Both the position numbers and the translations under genes were made by a program. Below, piece by piece: positions 18,033 through 26,933 of a DNA stretch of 64,000 bases; the stretch's first letter is position 1; every line of letters starts with the position of its first letter. The stretch is from Spirochaetae bacterium HGW-Spirochaetae-1 (GTDB lineage: Bacteria > Spirochaetota > UBA4802 > UBA5550): contig PGXY01000010.1 of the NCBI GenBank assembly GCA_002839375.1, forward strand, positions 62,001-126,000. The letters are read 5' to 3'. The notes beneath the pieces are model-generated. The model searched no databases, was not told the origin of the DNA, and worked only from the letters and a program-made list of their open reading frames with translations.

Positions 18033-19154
18033 ATGGAATTTACCATGGTCACTATTGACGGAATCAAAATAATCATTTATGATAAAACCGAAAAGGAAAC
18101 GAATATCGTCCGAAATTTTCTCGGGTTGACGAACAGGGAATTATTCGCATATGAGGATGAAGATGAACTGGGCAGGATCATATCTCACCTGAAGGAACGG
18201 GGGGTGAAGTCCAAGGAAGTGATCATATTAAAAAAATTTCTCGGGCGTATGTACCAGAAATGTCCCGGGTCAAAGAATATGATCTGCTGTAATTACCGGC
18301 TTCTCAACACCTGTTTCGATTGTTTTTATAATTGTACATACTGTTTTCTTAATTCATACCTGAATGCCTATGGGATTACCCAGTTTACCAACCTGGAAAA
18401 CCTGGCCGATGAAATTATCGCGGAGCTGGACGGCAGTAATGACCTTGTATACCGCATCGGGACCGGAGAGTTCACCGATTCGCTGATGATGGATGAAGTT
18501 ACCGGTATCGCGGCGGGGCTCATGAAGCGCCTGAGCCGGTATGACAATGTGATGCTGGAGTTTAAAACGAAGTCGGCCAACATCGATCATCTTCTTTCGG
18601 TGGAGGAAAAGGGAAACGCTGTTCTTGCCTGGAGTCTCAATACTGAACGGAATATCAGTCTCTACGAGGAAGGAGCGGCAACCCTGGATGAACGGATCGC
18701 GGCCGCGGAAAAAGCCCGGTGTGCCGGATATTTCTGCGCTTTTCATTTTGATCCCATCATATTTTATGACGGATGCATGGAGGAGTATGGTGAGGTTCTG
18801 GATCGTCTTTTCAGCAGGATTGATCCGGACGGTGTGGTATGGATATCACTGGGGACCTTCCGTCACAGCCCTGGATTTAAAGAGATTATCATGGACAAAT
18901 TTCCCCATGAGCAGCTGACGACGGGTGAGATGTTCCCGGGGACCGATGGTAAAATGAGATATCTCAAACATAAAAGAATTGCCCTGTACCGGTACATGAA
19001 GGAGCGCATAGAGTCCTGGTCCGGTAAACCCTTTGTGTATCTATGCATGGAGACCGGTGACATATGGGAGTCCGTATTCCATGTCAGGTATGGAAACAGT
19101 GAAGAACTTGAACGGGATTTCAGCCGGCATTTAAAAGAAAATTTTCTTAAATGA
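18033..19154 (+). CDS. SPL-like radical SAM protein (spore photoproduct lyase family)
   Basis: 373 residues. The cluster motif is CFYNCTYC (Cys97, 101, 104), with LYHK/HKRIALYRYMKE and YLCMETGDIWE near the end, typical of the SplB family. The catalytic cysteine of Bacillus SplB lies about 44 residues after the cluster; here that region reads RIGTGEFTDSL, with no cysteine. This is the pattern of the SPL-like group in non-spore-formers, whose substrate is unknown, so DNA repair activity should not be assumed. The upstream ribosome site is weak; ATG 18045 is an alternative start. Confidence 0.8.
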   Translation: MEFTMVTIDGIKIIIYDKTEKETNIVRNFLGLTNRELFAYEDEDELGRIISHLKERGVKSKEVIILKKFLGRMYQKCPGSKNMICCNYRLLNTCFDCFYNCTYCFLNSYLNAYGITQFTNLENLADEIIAELDGSNDLVYRIGTGEFTDSLMMDEVTGIAAGLMKRLSRYDNVMLEFKTKSANIDHLLSVEEKGNAVLAWSLNTERNISLYEEGAATLDERIAAAEKARCAGYFCAFHFDPIIFYDGCMEEYGEVLDRLFSRIDPDGVVWISLGTFRHSPGFKEIIMDKFPHEQLTTGEMFPGTDGKMRYLKHKRIALYRYMKERIESWSGKPFVYLCMETGDIWESVFHVRYGNSEELERDFSRHLKENFLK

Positions 19155-19211
19155 AACTGAAGACATAAAAGAATTGACCGGAATCCAAGGTTGATGCTTT
19201 ATTAGAAAAGG

Positions 19212-19246
19212 AGCAGGCGACAGCAGTCTGACTGGCCTGCTTTTAT
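19212..19246 (+). terminator. Hairpin terminator or attenuator ahead of prfB
   Basis: GCAGGC (19213-19218) pairs with GCCTGC (19235-19240), with a small internal CAG/CTG stem, followed by TTTTATAAT. It lies between the SPL-like gene and prfB, 35 bases before the prfB start. It may end the upstream transcript or attenuate read-through into prfB. Confidence 0.5.
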
Positions 19247-19279
19247 AATCAATACTATCGAAAAAGGAGTTGTTTCGAC

Positions 19280-20395
19280 TTGGATGAGAAAGATTACAGG
19301 GAAGCACAGCGGGAACTGGAGAGCCTCCTTGAGAAAATAAATGAGCTGTACAATACCATAGGTATTGATGGACTTAAAGCGAGACTTGTTGAGCTTGAAA
19401 GAGAAACACAGAAGGATGATTTCTGGAAAAACAAGGAACGCTTTGCCGTGGTCAACCAGGATATCAGCAAATTAAAAAGAAAGGCAGAGCCCTGGATCGT
19501 TCTCATGCGGCAGACCAAAGAGGCCAGCGAGCTTATGGAGATGGCGATGCTCGAGAGTGACGAGGGAATTCTGAATGAGATCACTGTTACGATCGGGAAT
19601 CTCTCCAAACGTTTCAATGAGCTGGAAACACGGGAGCTCCTTGCCGGTGAAGATGACGGTAATAATGCTTTCATCACCATACATCCCGGTGCCGGGGGCA
19701 CGGAATCGCAGGACTGGGCGAGCATGCTTTTCAGAATGTATTTCCGCTGGGCTGAAAAAAATGAGTATGAAGTTGATGTCTTTGATTACACCCCGGGCGA
19801 TGAAGCCGGAATTAAGAGTTCAACGATGCTGATACGCGGTGAATACGCCTTCGGCATGCTGAAGGGTGAAATGGGTGTGCACCGTCTGGTGAGGATTTCT
19901 CCCTTTGATGCCAATAAGAGACGTCATACGTCATTCGCATCCGTGGAAGTAATGCCTGAATTGACCGAGGATGTTGAAGTTGAAATAAACGAGAGTGACC
20001 TGCGTATCGATACATACCGTGCCTCAGGAGCGGGAGGACAGCACGTCAACAGGACCGATTCCGCCGTGCGCATAACACATATACCCACGGGAATAATAGC
20101 ACAGTGCCAGAATGAGAGGTCACAGCACAAGAATAAGTCCTTTGCCATGAAGGTCCTGAAATCAAGGATTTATGAATTGCAGAAAATGCAGCAGGAGGAA
20201 CGCAAACAGGAGAAGATGGGAGAGAAAAAGGATATCTCCTGGGGAAACCAGATCCGATCCTATGTGTTTCAACCCTATACTCTGGTAAAGGATCACCGCA
20301 CAGGAGAGGAAACCGGTAGTGTGGACCATGTATTCGATGGCGAAATCGACCGCTTCATTTACGCTTGCTTAAAAATGAGGAAGTCCGAGTCATAG
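19280..20395 (+). CDS. prfB: Peptide chain release factor 2
   Basis: 371 residues. It recognises UGA/UAA stop codons and triggers peptide release. The SPF tripeptide (207-209) marks RF2 rather than RF1, and GGQ (252-254) is the catalytic motif. The reading frame is continuous from a TTG start at 19280, with AAGGAG ten bases upstream. The programmed CTTTGA frameshift site that autoregulates RF2 in most bacteria is absent from the first 40 codons. Confidence 0.95.
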   Translation: MDEKDYREAQRELESLLEKINELYNTIGIDGLKARLVELERETQKDDFWKNKERFAVVNQDISKLKRKAEPWIVLMRQTKEASELMEMAMLESDEGILNEITVTIGNLSKRFNELETRELLAGEDDGNNAFITIHPGAGGTESQDWASMLFRMYFRWAEKNEYEVDVFDYTPGDEAGIKSSTMLIRGEYAFGMLKGEMGVHRLVRISPFDANKRRHTSFASVEVMPELTEDVEVEINESDLRIDTYRASGAGGQHVNRTDSAVRITHIPTGIIAQCQNERSQHKNKSFAMKVLKSRIYELQKMQQEERKQEKMGEKKDISWGNQIRSYVFQPYTLVKDHRTGEETGSVDHVFDGEIDRFIYACLKMRKSES

Positions 20396-20426
20396 CTATA
20401 GCGGGATGAATTATTTTTACGAATAT

Positions 20427-20454
20427 TTGCAGGGATACATCGGCTTTGTATTAT
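20427..20454 (+). promoter_or_regulatory. Possible sigma70 promoter for the 20491 gene
   Basis: TTGCAG (20427-20432), 16 bases, TATTAT (20449-20454), about 36 bases upstream of the next start codon. The -10 is good and the -35 poor. Confidence 0.38.
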
Positions 20455-20490
20455 TTTTATGTATGATTACCGGGAATAGGAGCGCAGATC

Positions 20491-21402
20491 ATGAAATTCA
20501 AAACGAACAAACTTAAGAATTTCCAACCCCTTGAACTGGGCAATATCCTCGGTGGAGATTTGGGGGCCATTGATTTCAGCGATGCCCTGGGAAATATGCC
20601 GGGATCGAAGAAGGATGTTCTTTTCCTTGGACGTTTCTCTGAAAGTGATCTGATGAACATTATTTCATCGATTGGAATGTCGGACCACCTCAATGCGAAG
20701 GGATTCAATGAATTAAATATATCCATCAACAGGGACGATGCCAGTGTCCATTATTTTAAACTCTACGATGGCAAAAAAAATCCAAGCAACCTGCTCATGG
20801 ATCTCCGGGTCACGGAATCAAAATTTCTTCCCGAGGCCTCCTTCTTCGAGGAGGACAGATCAGTGCCGGTGTATGACATGGTGGTCATTGAATGGCTGTC
20901 GGCCCACAGTCCCAAGCGGTCCTTTGATTCGGGGAAACCCCAGTTGCCCGGACAATCTAAACCGGGACTCGGTATCTTAAGATACTGTTTCGATATGATG
21001 TATTCCGTCGCCCGGGAGGTTACCAAGGACGGGTTCATGGACGTTCCCGATCATATGCACGGCGCCATCATGTATTCCAAGAAATTCAGGTTTTTCGATC
21101 CTGTCCATGAAGCTATCCTTCATGCCATCATGAGGGACCTGAAGGAGTATTCACTGGTGGATATATCCTGGGGAATGATTACCCAGTCAATCATAGACAT
21201 TTACAAGAATATTCCCCAGGTCTATGACCCATCGGAGCAGATTTTCTCCGTTTCCAACAGGATGAAGCGTTATTTCAGTTCAAATAAATACAAGTCCATA
21301 TATAACAATTATTACAAAAAGAAGAAGTATCGGCTTGATTATGATTCCATGGTGAAAAAGCGGGAGCAGATTCTGAAGAATAAGAGTATTGTGGATTTAT
21401 GA
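20491..21402 (+). CDS. Conserved-looking cytoplasmic protein of unknown function
   Basis: 303 residues, soluble, no signal peptide. I do not recognise a domain. The N-terminal half looks alpha/beta (DVLFLGRFSESDLMNII; VYDMVVIEWLSAHSP) and the C-terminal 70 residues are strongly basic with a Tyr/Lys-rich run (YKSIYNNYYKKKKY), which could bind nucleic acid or acidic lipid. AGGAG precedes the ATG by ten bases. The 3' end overlaps the convergent FlgN-like gene by six bases. Confidence 0.6.
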   Translation: MKFKTNKLKNFQPLELGNILGGDLGAIDFSDALGNMPGSKKDVLFLGRFSESDLMNIISSIGMSDHLNAKGFNELNISINRDDASVHYFKLYDGKKNPSNLLMDLRVTESKFLPEASFFEEDRSVPVYDMVVIEWLSAHSPKRSFDSGKPQLPGQSKPGLGILRYCFDMMYSVAREVTKDGFMDVPDHMHGAIMYSKKFRFFDPVHEAILHAIMRDLKEYSLVDISWGMITQSIIDIYKNIPQVYDPSEQIFSVSNRMKRYFSSNKYKSIYNNYYKKKKYRLDYDSMVKKREQILKNKSIVDL

Positions 21403-21891
21403 CAGCGGTGGTTTCTCGTTCTTTTTAAGATTTATCCTGCGTATTTTTTTCAGCTCATCGGCGTCTTTCAGCAACAGTGCCGCAGCCTTTTCCATGTCGA
21501 GAAAAATTTCATTCCGGTCCGCCAATATCACCTGCAGGCGGGCCAGATATGTCGTCCTGAGGGTGAGGCATTCCATGACCTCGGGCTCATCACTGTGGGA
21601 GAGAAAGTGTTCCAGCGCGGAAGTATCCATGCCTGCAATATCCCCGATGCGTCGGGTCACCTGCGCAATCTCGAAATCAATCCCGTCGATTTCATCGAGC
21701 ATGGACTGGCCTTCAATGACCGCGTCGAGCAGTTCATCCATGTTTCCCGTTTTCAGGAGATACCTGTTGTGAATGTCCTTCTGGCGAAGGGATTGAAGAA
21801 TGTCGATTTTTTTAATGTAATGGGCTTTCAGTTCAGATAATAATTGGCGGACATCATCCCTCAACACTGAAGCTCCCCTTGGATCCGACAT
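21397..21891 (-). CDS. FlgN/FliT-like flagellar chaperone (probable)
   Basis: 164 residues, almost entirely helical with charged heptads, the size and character of FlgN-type export chaperones, which guard hook-associated proteins. No strict motif defines the family, so the call rests on composition and on its position: it starts 38 bases inside the fliS gene and is read in the same direction. It is probably translated with fliS. Confidence 0.55.
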   Translation of the reverse strand: MSDPRGASVLRDDVRQLLSELKAHYIKKIDILQSLRQKDIHNRYLLKTGNMDELLDAVIEGQSMLDEIDGIDFEIAQVTRRIGDIAGMDTSALEHFLSHSDEPEVMECLTLRTTYLARLQVILADRNEIFLDMEKAAALLLKDADELKKIRRINLKKNEKPPLS

Positions 21892-22297
21892 TGCCTATTT
21901 TATCGCTTTTTGCTTCGTTGGCGGAAATCTGTTCCCAGGCCTCTCTCAGGGATTTTATCATGGTCAGAACGGGTTTGAGTACTTCGGAGTCTTTTTTAAT
22001 GTTGGCTTCAAGAAGCTGTTTTTTGAAATACATATAGAGGTTGAAAAGGTTCTGGGATATTTCTCCTCCCTCCTTCATGTTAAGGGAGATGAGAAGCTCC
22101 GTAATAATATCCTGCGCTTTAATAATATTATTGTTGGCGATATCAAAAGTTTTCGGTGAATCCATGTTTTCAATGGCGATGTTGAGAAATTTAATAGCGC
22201 CATCGTAGAGCATTACAATGAGTTTACCCTGATTTGCCGTGGCTACCTGTGTCTCTTTGTACTGATTGTACGGATTTTTTTCTTTTGGCAATGCCAT
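21854..22297 (-). CDS. fliS: Flagellar secretion chaperone FliS
   Basis: 147 residues. NPYNQYKETQVATANQGKLI near the start, then VMLYDGAIKFLNIA and the conserved later helices (LNMKEGGEISQNLFNLYMYF) are the FliS pattern. FliS binds the C terminus of flagellin, prevents premature polymerisation and delivers it to the export gate. GGGGGAAG precedes the ATG and a good promoter lies at 22330-22358. The last 20 residues are an unconserved tail. No flagellin or FliD gene is nearby. Confidence 0.9.
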   Translation of the reverse strand: MALPKEKNPYNQYKETQVATANQGKLIVMLYDGAIKFLNIAIENMDSPKTFDIANNNIIKAQDIITELLISLNMKEGGEISQNLFNLYMYFKKQLLEANIKKDSEVLKPVLTMIKSLREAWEQISANEAKSDKIGNVGSKGSFSVEG

Positions 22298-22329
22298 AAA
22301 CTTCCCCCGTGCGATCTGAATAAACTTGG

Positions 22330-22358
22330 ATAATAGACAATACTAGTAATTTTGTCAG
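22330..22358 (-). promoter_or_regulatory. Sigma70-type promoter of fliS and its neighbour
   Basis: On the minus strand CTGACA (22358-22353), a 17-base spacer and TATTAT (22335-22330). It sits about 33 bases upstream of the fliS ATG. It is not a sigma28 flagellar promoter by sequence. Confidence 0.62.
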
Positions 22359-22460
22359 AAATCAGGACTAACTCATACCTAATCTATTATCGTATGTAAA
22401 ATATCCGAACTTTACTGAATTATGAGTCCTCCGATGTTTTTATTGAAGCCGGGAGAAGTG

Positions 22461-23345
22461 TTATACCGTCGATAACTTCTTCAGGATTTCTTCATATTTC
22501 TCTTTTGTCCTTTCCACGATCTCGTCGGGGAGGGGTGGAGGAGGTGAATTTTTATCCCATGTCGTAGTTTCCAGGTAATCCCTGATGAACTGCTTGTCAT
22601 AACTTACCGGCGAGCTCCCCACTGCATACTGGCTTTTATCCCAGAACCGTGAACTGTCGGGGGTCAGAACCTCGTCTATGAGGATTATTTCATTTCCCAG
22701 GTAACCGAACTCAAATTTGGTGTCGGCAAGGATGATGCCCAGGGGATCCATGACATCACGGGCGAATTCATATATTCTCAGTGTCAGATCGGCCAGGGTC
22801 TCGGCAGCGACGGTTCCCATCTCATTTTTCATCACTTCGATTGATACATTTTCATCGTGGCCCGTTTCAGCCTTAACTGCCGGCGTGAAAAGGGGAGACT
22901 CCAGTTTTTCCGCCAACCGAAGGCCCGCCGGCAGGGTGATGCCGCAGACTTTACCGGTTTTCTGGTAATCCTTCCAGCCCGTGCCTATGATATAGCCCCG
23001 CGATACACATTCGAAATCGATCCTTTTTGTTTTTTTCACAATGACGGAACGGTCTTTGAGCAGTTCGGGAAAATCGCAGAAGGGTTTAGGGAAATTGTTG
23101 AAATTCTTTTCCACGATATGGTTTTTTACGAACCTTATTTTATTGAACCACATATTGGAGATGGTGTTGAGAATTATTCCTTTTCCCGGGATACCGTTGG
23201 GGAATATATGGTCAAAGGCTGAAACGCGGTCCGTGGCCACTATAAGCATGTGTTCATCATCAACCTTGTAAAGATCCCGCACCTTTCCGCTGTACTGTTT
23301 TCTTAATCCCGGCAGTTTGATCTCTGTTAATGCTTTCATTCTCAT
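22461..23345 (-). CDS. purC: SAICAR synthetase (phosphoribosylaminoimidazole-succinocarboxamide synthase)
   Basis: 294 residues, the longer type of PurC. It joins aspartate to CAIR in purine synthesis. Visible motifs: GKVRDLY for phosphate binding, DRVSAFDH, ECVSRGYIIGTGWKDYQKTG, DTKFEFG and LIDEVLTPDSSRFW. The start is either MRMKAL at 23345 or the second Met six bases later. It lies eight bases downstream of gatB and is probably cotranscribed with it. Confidence 0.96.
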   Translation of the reverse strand: MRMKALTEIKLPGLRKQYSGKVRDLYKVDDEHMLIVATDRVSAFDHIFPNGIPGKGIILNTISNMWFNKIRFVKNHIVEKNFNNFPKPFCDFPELLKDRSVIVKKTKRIDFECVSRGYIIGTGWKDYQKTGKVCGITLPAGLRLAEKLESPLFTPAVKAETGHDENVSIEVMKNEMGTVAAETLADLTLRIYEFARDVMDPLGIILADTKFEFGYLGNEIILIDEVLTPDSSRFWDKSQYAVGSSPVSYDKQFIRDYLETTTWDKNSPPPPLPDEIVERTKEKYEEILKKLSTV

Positions 23346-23352
23346 TCCCCCT

Positions 23353-24789
23353 TCAACTCATTTTTTCCCGCAGCAGCTGGTTTACTATCTGGGGATTTGC
23401 TTTCCCCTTTGTTTCTTTCATGGCCTGTCCCACCAGGAAGCCCAGGGCCTTTTCCTTGCCGTTCCTGTAGTCCTCAACGGACTGGGGGTTCTCCCGTATA
23501 ATTCTTTCAATAACGGGTTCGATTTCCGAGAGGTCAGTAACCTGCTTCATTCCTTTTTCTTCAACAATTTTTTCAGGATCATCACCGGTTTTAATCATTT
23601 CATCGAAGATATTCTTGGCGATTTTTCCGCTGATCGTGTCGTTGTCAATGAGCTTAAGCAGCCTGGCCATGTGTGAAGGCGTGACAATATACCGGTCAAG
23701 TGACTCGGGGTCATCGATCCTGGCCAGGAGTTCACTCAGTATCCAGTTGGATGTCCTTTTTGCCGTGGCTCCTTCTTTGATGACGGCCTCGAAATAGTCG
23801 GCCAGCTGGCGGGTGGAAACAAGGATTGCCGCATCGACATCGGACAATTCGTACTGGTCAATGAAACGTCTTTTCTTCTCCGCCGGGAGTTCCGGCAGGC
23901 TTTTTCGCAGTGTTTCAATGTAGTCTTCAGCGATGATAATGGGAGGCAGGTCAGGATCGGGAAAATACCGGTAGTCATGGGCATCCTCCTTGGAGCGCAT
24001 GCTGTAGGTTACCATTCTGTCGGCGTCCCAGAGACGGGTTTCCTGGACGATGGCGCTTTTTTCCCCTTCCTCAAGGAGTTTTTTCTGGCGCTCGATCTCA
24101 TAATTGATAGCGGCCTTGACGGCCTTAAATGAATTGAGATTCTTGATTTCCACCTTTTCGCCAAAGGGTTCCGTTCCTGCCTCGCGGAGCGATATGTTTA
24201 CATCACAGCGGAGGCTTCCTTCCTCCATGTTGACATCGGAAACACCGATGTACTTCATGATGGTCTTCAGGTTCTGCAGATATTCATAGGCCTCATCGGC
24301 GGAGCGGATATCGGGTTCCGATACTATTTCCGCCAGGGGCACGCCGGTTCTGTTAAGGTCCACGTAAGATATGTTTTTTTTCGGATCCTCGGAGTGAATT
24401 GATTTTCCTGCATCCTCCTCGAGATGGAGTCTTGTTATGCCGATCCTCTTGCCTCCGGGAGGGGTATTGATTTCGATGTAGCCGCCCTCGCATATGGGAC
24501 GGTCATACTGGGATATCTGGTATGCCTTGGGAAGGTCGGGATAGAAATAGTTTTTCCTGTCGAATTTGCTGTACCCGGCCACGGTGCTGTTGATTGCCAG
24601 ACCGGCAAGAATACCTTTTTTAAGGACTTCTTCATTAAGGACGGGCAGTACTCCCGGCTGTCCCTGGCATACCGGGCATGTCTGGGTGTTGGCTCCGGCG
24701 CCGAATTTCGTGGAGCACCGGCAGAAAATTTTTGTAGCTGTATTCAGCTGGACGTGAACTTCCAGGCCTATTACGGGTTCATATGTCAT
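23353..24789 (-). CDS. gatB: Aspartyl/glutamyl-tRNA amidotransferase subunit B
   Basis: 478 residues, full length. It is the kinase/transamidation subunit that turns Glu-tRNA(Gln) and Asp-tRNA(Asn) into the amidated forms. The start PVIGLEVHVQLNTATKIFC, the zinc cysteines of CRCS and CPVCQG, DLPKAYQISQYD, and the C-terminal YqeY-like tail domain (from about 330) ending in GQAMKETKGKANPQIVN are all present. The initial ATG has GAGG five bases upstream. gatA and gatC are not in the window. Confidence 0.96.
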   Translation of the reverse strand: MTYEPVIGLEVHVQLNTATKIFCRCSTKFGAGANTQTCPVCQGQPGVLPVLNEEVLKKGILAGLAINSTVAGYSKFDRKNYFYPDLPKAYQISQYDRPICEGGYIEINTPPGGKRIGITRLHLEEDAGKSIHSEDPKKNISYVDLNRTGVPLAEIVSEPDIRSADEAYEYLQNLKTIMKYIGVSDVNMEEGSLRCDVNISLREAGTEPFGEKVEIKNLNSFKAVKAAINYEIERQKKLLEEGEKSAIVQETRLWDADRMVTYSMRSKEDAHDYRYFPDPDLPPIIIAEDYIETLRKSLPELPAEKKRRFIDQYELSDVDAAILVSTRQLADYFEAVIKEGATAKRTSNWILSELLARIDDPESLDRYIVTPSHMARLLKLIDNDTISGKIAKNIFDEMIKTGDDPEKIVEEKGMKQVTDLSEIEPVIERIIRENPQSVEDYRNGKEKALGFLVGQAMKETKGKANPQIVNQLLREKMS

Positions 24790-24866
24790 AGGGACCTCAT
24801 TTTATGCTTGATTTATTAACCGGGAAAAAGAGAAATTTAACAATCGAATCATCACACTGATATAAA

Positions 24867-24895
24867 TACAATTACCGCGAGGAAATATTTGTCAA
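24867..24895 (-). promoter_or_regulatory. Possible promoter for gatB-purC
   Basis: On the minus strand TTGACA (24895-24890) is followed after about 18 bases by TTGTAT, in an A/T-rich gap some 80 bases upstream of gatB. The -35 is perfect and the -10 imprecise. Confidence 0.42.
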
Positions 24896-25043
24896 GGAAA
24901 ATGGTCCTGATGCAGGGAGATGGATCAGTATTTTTACATATTTGGAAAAATTGCCGGTTATGTTGCCAATTCCCCTGAAACCGGCCTGCCGGTTGACTTA
25001 AAAACAGCAACCTATTGTGAGAATAGAGGGGTTCATCAGTGTA

Positions 25044-25547
25044 ATGAAAGGTTTTTTAAAGCATAAGCGTTTTACCATGATAATGGCTGCTGCGGCAGTC
25101 ATCCTGATGTTGACAGGTTATTGCCTGGGGAAAATATCGGGGAGAAGCCTCATACGGGGATTCATCCTGGAAAGAAGCCGCTATGTCATGTTCCTTTTTA
25201 CACCGGCCCGGCAGTATTTCCAAATGCTGGTCCTGGTTAATTCCGATGATGAATTGCAGAGGATCGCCGGATATTATGCCCTGCTGGATAACGATCTCAT
25301 TGATGAGGATTTTCTTCGTGAACGCTTCCAGAAGGAGTCCTCCCTGGCGGCGAAAAGGACTATTCTCTGGGTGTTGGGGCAGGCCGGTAACCGTAAAAAA
25401 ATACTGGAAATTTATGCCGGTGTATATTCCGCAAGCGGCAATGAACTCCGGATGGAAATACTGAGGTCCATGGAAAGGCTGGATGAGTACTTTTACCTGG
25501 AGTTTATAAAGAAAAACAGGATAGACCCGGGAATGCTGAAAGAATAG
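25044..25547 (+). CDS. Small membrane-anchored helical-repeat protein
   Basis: 167 residues from ATG 25044; a GTG at 25017 is also in frame but neither has a strong ribosome site (GAGGGG lies 12 bases before the ATG). One membrane helix (MIMAAAAVILMLTGYCLG) is followed by about 130 residues of helical pairs resembling HEAT-type repeats (RIAGYYALLDNDLIDEDFL; AAKRTILWVLGQAGN). It may be a scaffold exposed to the periplasm. No specific function is recognised. Confidence 0.6.
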   Translation: MKGFLKHKRFTMIMAAAAVILMLTGYCLGKISGRSLIRGFILERSRYVMFLFTPARQYFQMLVLVNSDDELQRIAGYYALLDNDLIDEDFLRERFQKESSLAAKRTILWVLGQAGNRKKILEIYAGVYSASGNELRMEILRSMERLDEYFYLEFIKKNRIDPGMLKE

Positions 25548-25640
25548 CGGTATGAATGAGAGAATACTCTGTAAATTTTTCTTGTCAAATAAAGGGTTGT
25601 GAGACAGACAGTCTCAATAAAGGCACACCGGGAGGGGATC

Positions 25641-26891
25641 ATGGACGACAGGCAATATATTGAAGATCTTTGTATCAAGGCAAAAAAGGCCTCTACTTTT
25701 ATAGCCAGGCGCACAACCAGTGAAAAAAATAATATCCTGCTGCGTATCGCATCGCTGCTGCGCGAGAAAAGTGATTATATCATAGCGGAGAACGAAAAGG
25801 ATATAAACACGGCCCGGGCTGCCGGATTGAGCAGTGCGATGATAGACCGTCTCGTTCTCAACAGGGACCGGATTATGTCTATGTCCGTGTCCGTCGAGGA
25901 AATCGCGGCGTTGGAAGATCCCGTGGGCCGCATCGAAAATATGCGCGTCAGACCTTCCGGTATCCGTGTAGGACAGATGCGTGTCCCCATCGGAGTAGTC
26001 GCGGTCATTTACGAATCGCGTCCGAATGTCACCACTGATATTGCAGCTCTCTGTATAAAGTCCGGTAACGCCTCCATACTCAGGGGGGGCAGGGAATCGA
26101 TTCATTCCAACACGGCCCTGTATGGCGTGGTAAAAACGGCCCTGGCAGGGTTTGGATATCCCGAGGAGATCGTGACTCTCATCACCAGGACCGACCGAGA
26201 ACTGGTATCGTTGCTGCTGAAGAAAAATGACTATATCGATATAGTCATCCCCCGTGGAGGGGAGGGACTCATCAGGCGTGTAACTGAAGAGTCCACCATC
26301 CCTGTCATAAAACACGACAAGGGAGTTTGTCATACCTTCATAGATGCCGGTGCGGTAGAGGAAATGGCCAACCGGATCGCGGTAAACGCAAAGGTGCAGC
26401 GGCCCGGTGTTTGCAATTCCATGGAAACCCTGCTTATTCACCGCGATTATCCACGCAAGGAATCGCTTCTTCAATCGCTGCTCGACAACAAGGTGGAACT
26501 CCGGGGATGCAGAAGAACCGTGGCCCTGATGCCTGCCTCGGTAAAGCCCGCTCTCGAAGACGACTGGGCCATGGAATATCTTGATCTGATCCTGTCAGTT
26601 CGCATTGTTGACACCATGGAAGAGGCTATGGATCATATAGCCCGGTACGGTTCAGGACATTCCGAATCAATCGTTACAAATGATTATTTTAATGCCGAGA
26701 GGTTTTTAAAAGAGGTGGATTCCTCGGCCGTTTTTGTCAATGCTTCAACCAGGTTTCACGACGGCGGTGAGTTCGGTCTCGGCGCAGAAGTGGGAATATC
26801 CACGCAGAAGCTGCATGCCAGGGGTGCCATGGGAGTGGAAGGATTGACGACCCAGAAATATGTTGTTTACGGCAGTGGAGAGATTCGTTAG
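25641..26891 (+). CDS. proA: Gamma-glutamyl phosphate reductase
   Basis: 416 residues. It makes glutamate-5-semialdehyde in proline synthesis. Family blocks: GVVAVIYESRPNVTTDIAALC, GNASILRGGRES, and the region with the catalytic cysteine, VNAKVQRPGVCNSMETLLIH. The end GGEFGLGAEVGISTQKLHARG is the NADPH-site signature. ATG 25641 is chosen because GGGAGGGG stands just upstream; a GTG at 25599 is in frame. It is separated by about 14 kb from proB, next to which it usually lies. Confidence 0.96.
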   Translation: MDDRQYIEDLCIKAKKASTFIARRTTSEKNNILLRIASLLREKSDYIIAENEKDINTARAAGLSSAMIDRLVLNRDRIMSMSVSVEEIAALEDPVGRIENMRVRPSGIRVGQMRVPIGVVAVIYESRPNVTTDIAALCIKSGNASILRGGRESIHSNTALYGVVKTALAGFGYPEEIVTLITRTDRELVSLLLKKNDYIDIVIPRGGEGLIRRVTEESTIPVIKHDKGVCHTFIDAGAVEEMANRIAVNAKVQRPGVCNSMETLLIHRDYPRKESLLQSLLDNKVELRGCRRTVALMPASVKPALEDDWAMEYLDLILSVRIVDTMEEAMDHIARYGSGHSESIVTNDYFNAERFLKEVDSSAVFVNASTRFHDGGEFGLGAEVGISTQKLHARGAMGVEGLTTQKYVVYGSGEIR

Positions 26892-26933
26892 GTATATATT
26901 GAAAATTTTCCGAACCAAGGAGTTGTTGATACA

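Noticed and set aside
19280-19400. RF2 programmed frameshift
   Set aside because: No CTTTGA or internal stop is present; the frame is open from TTG to the end.
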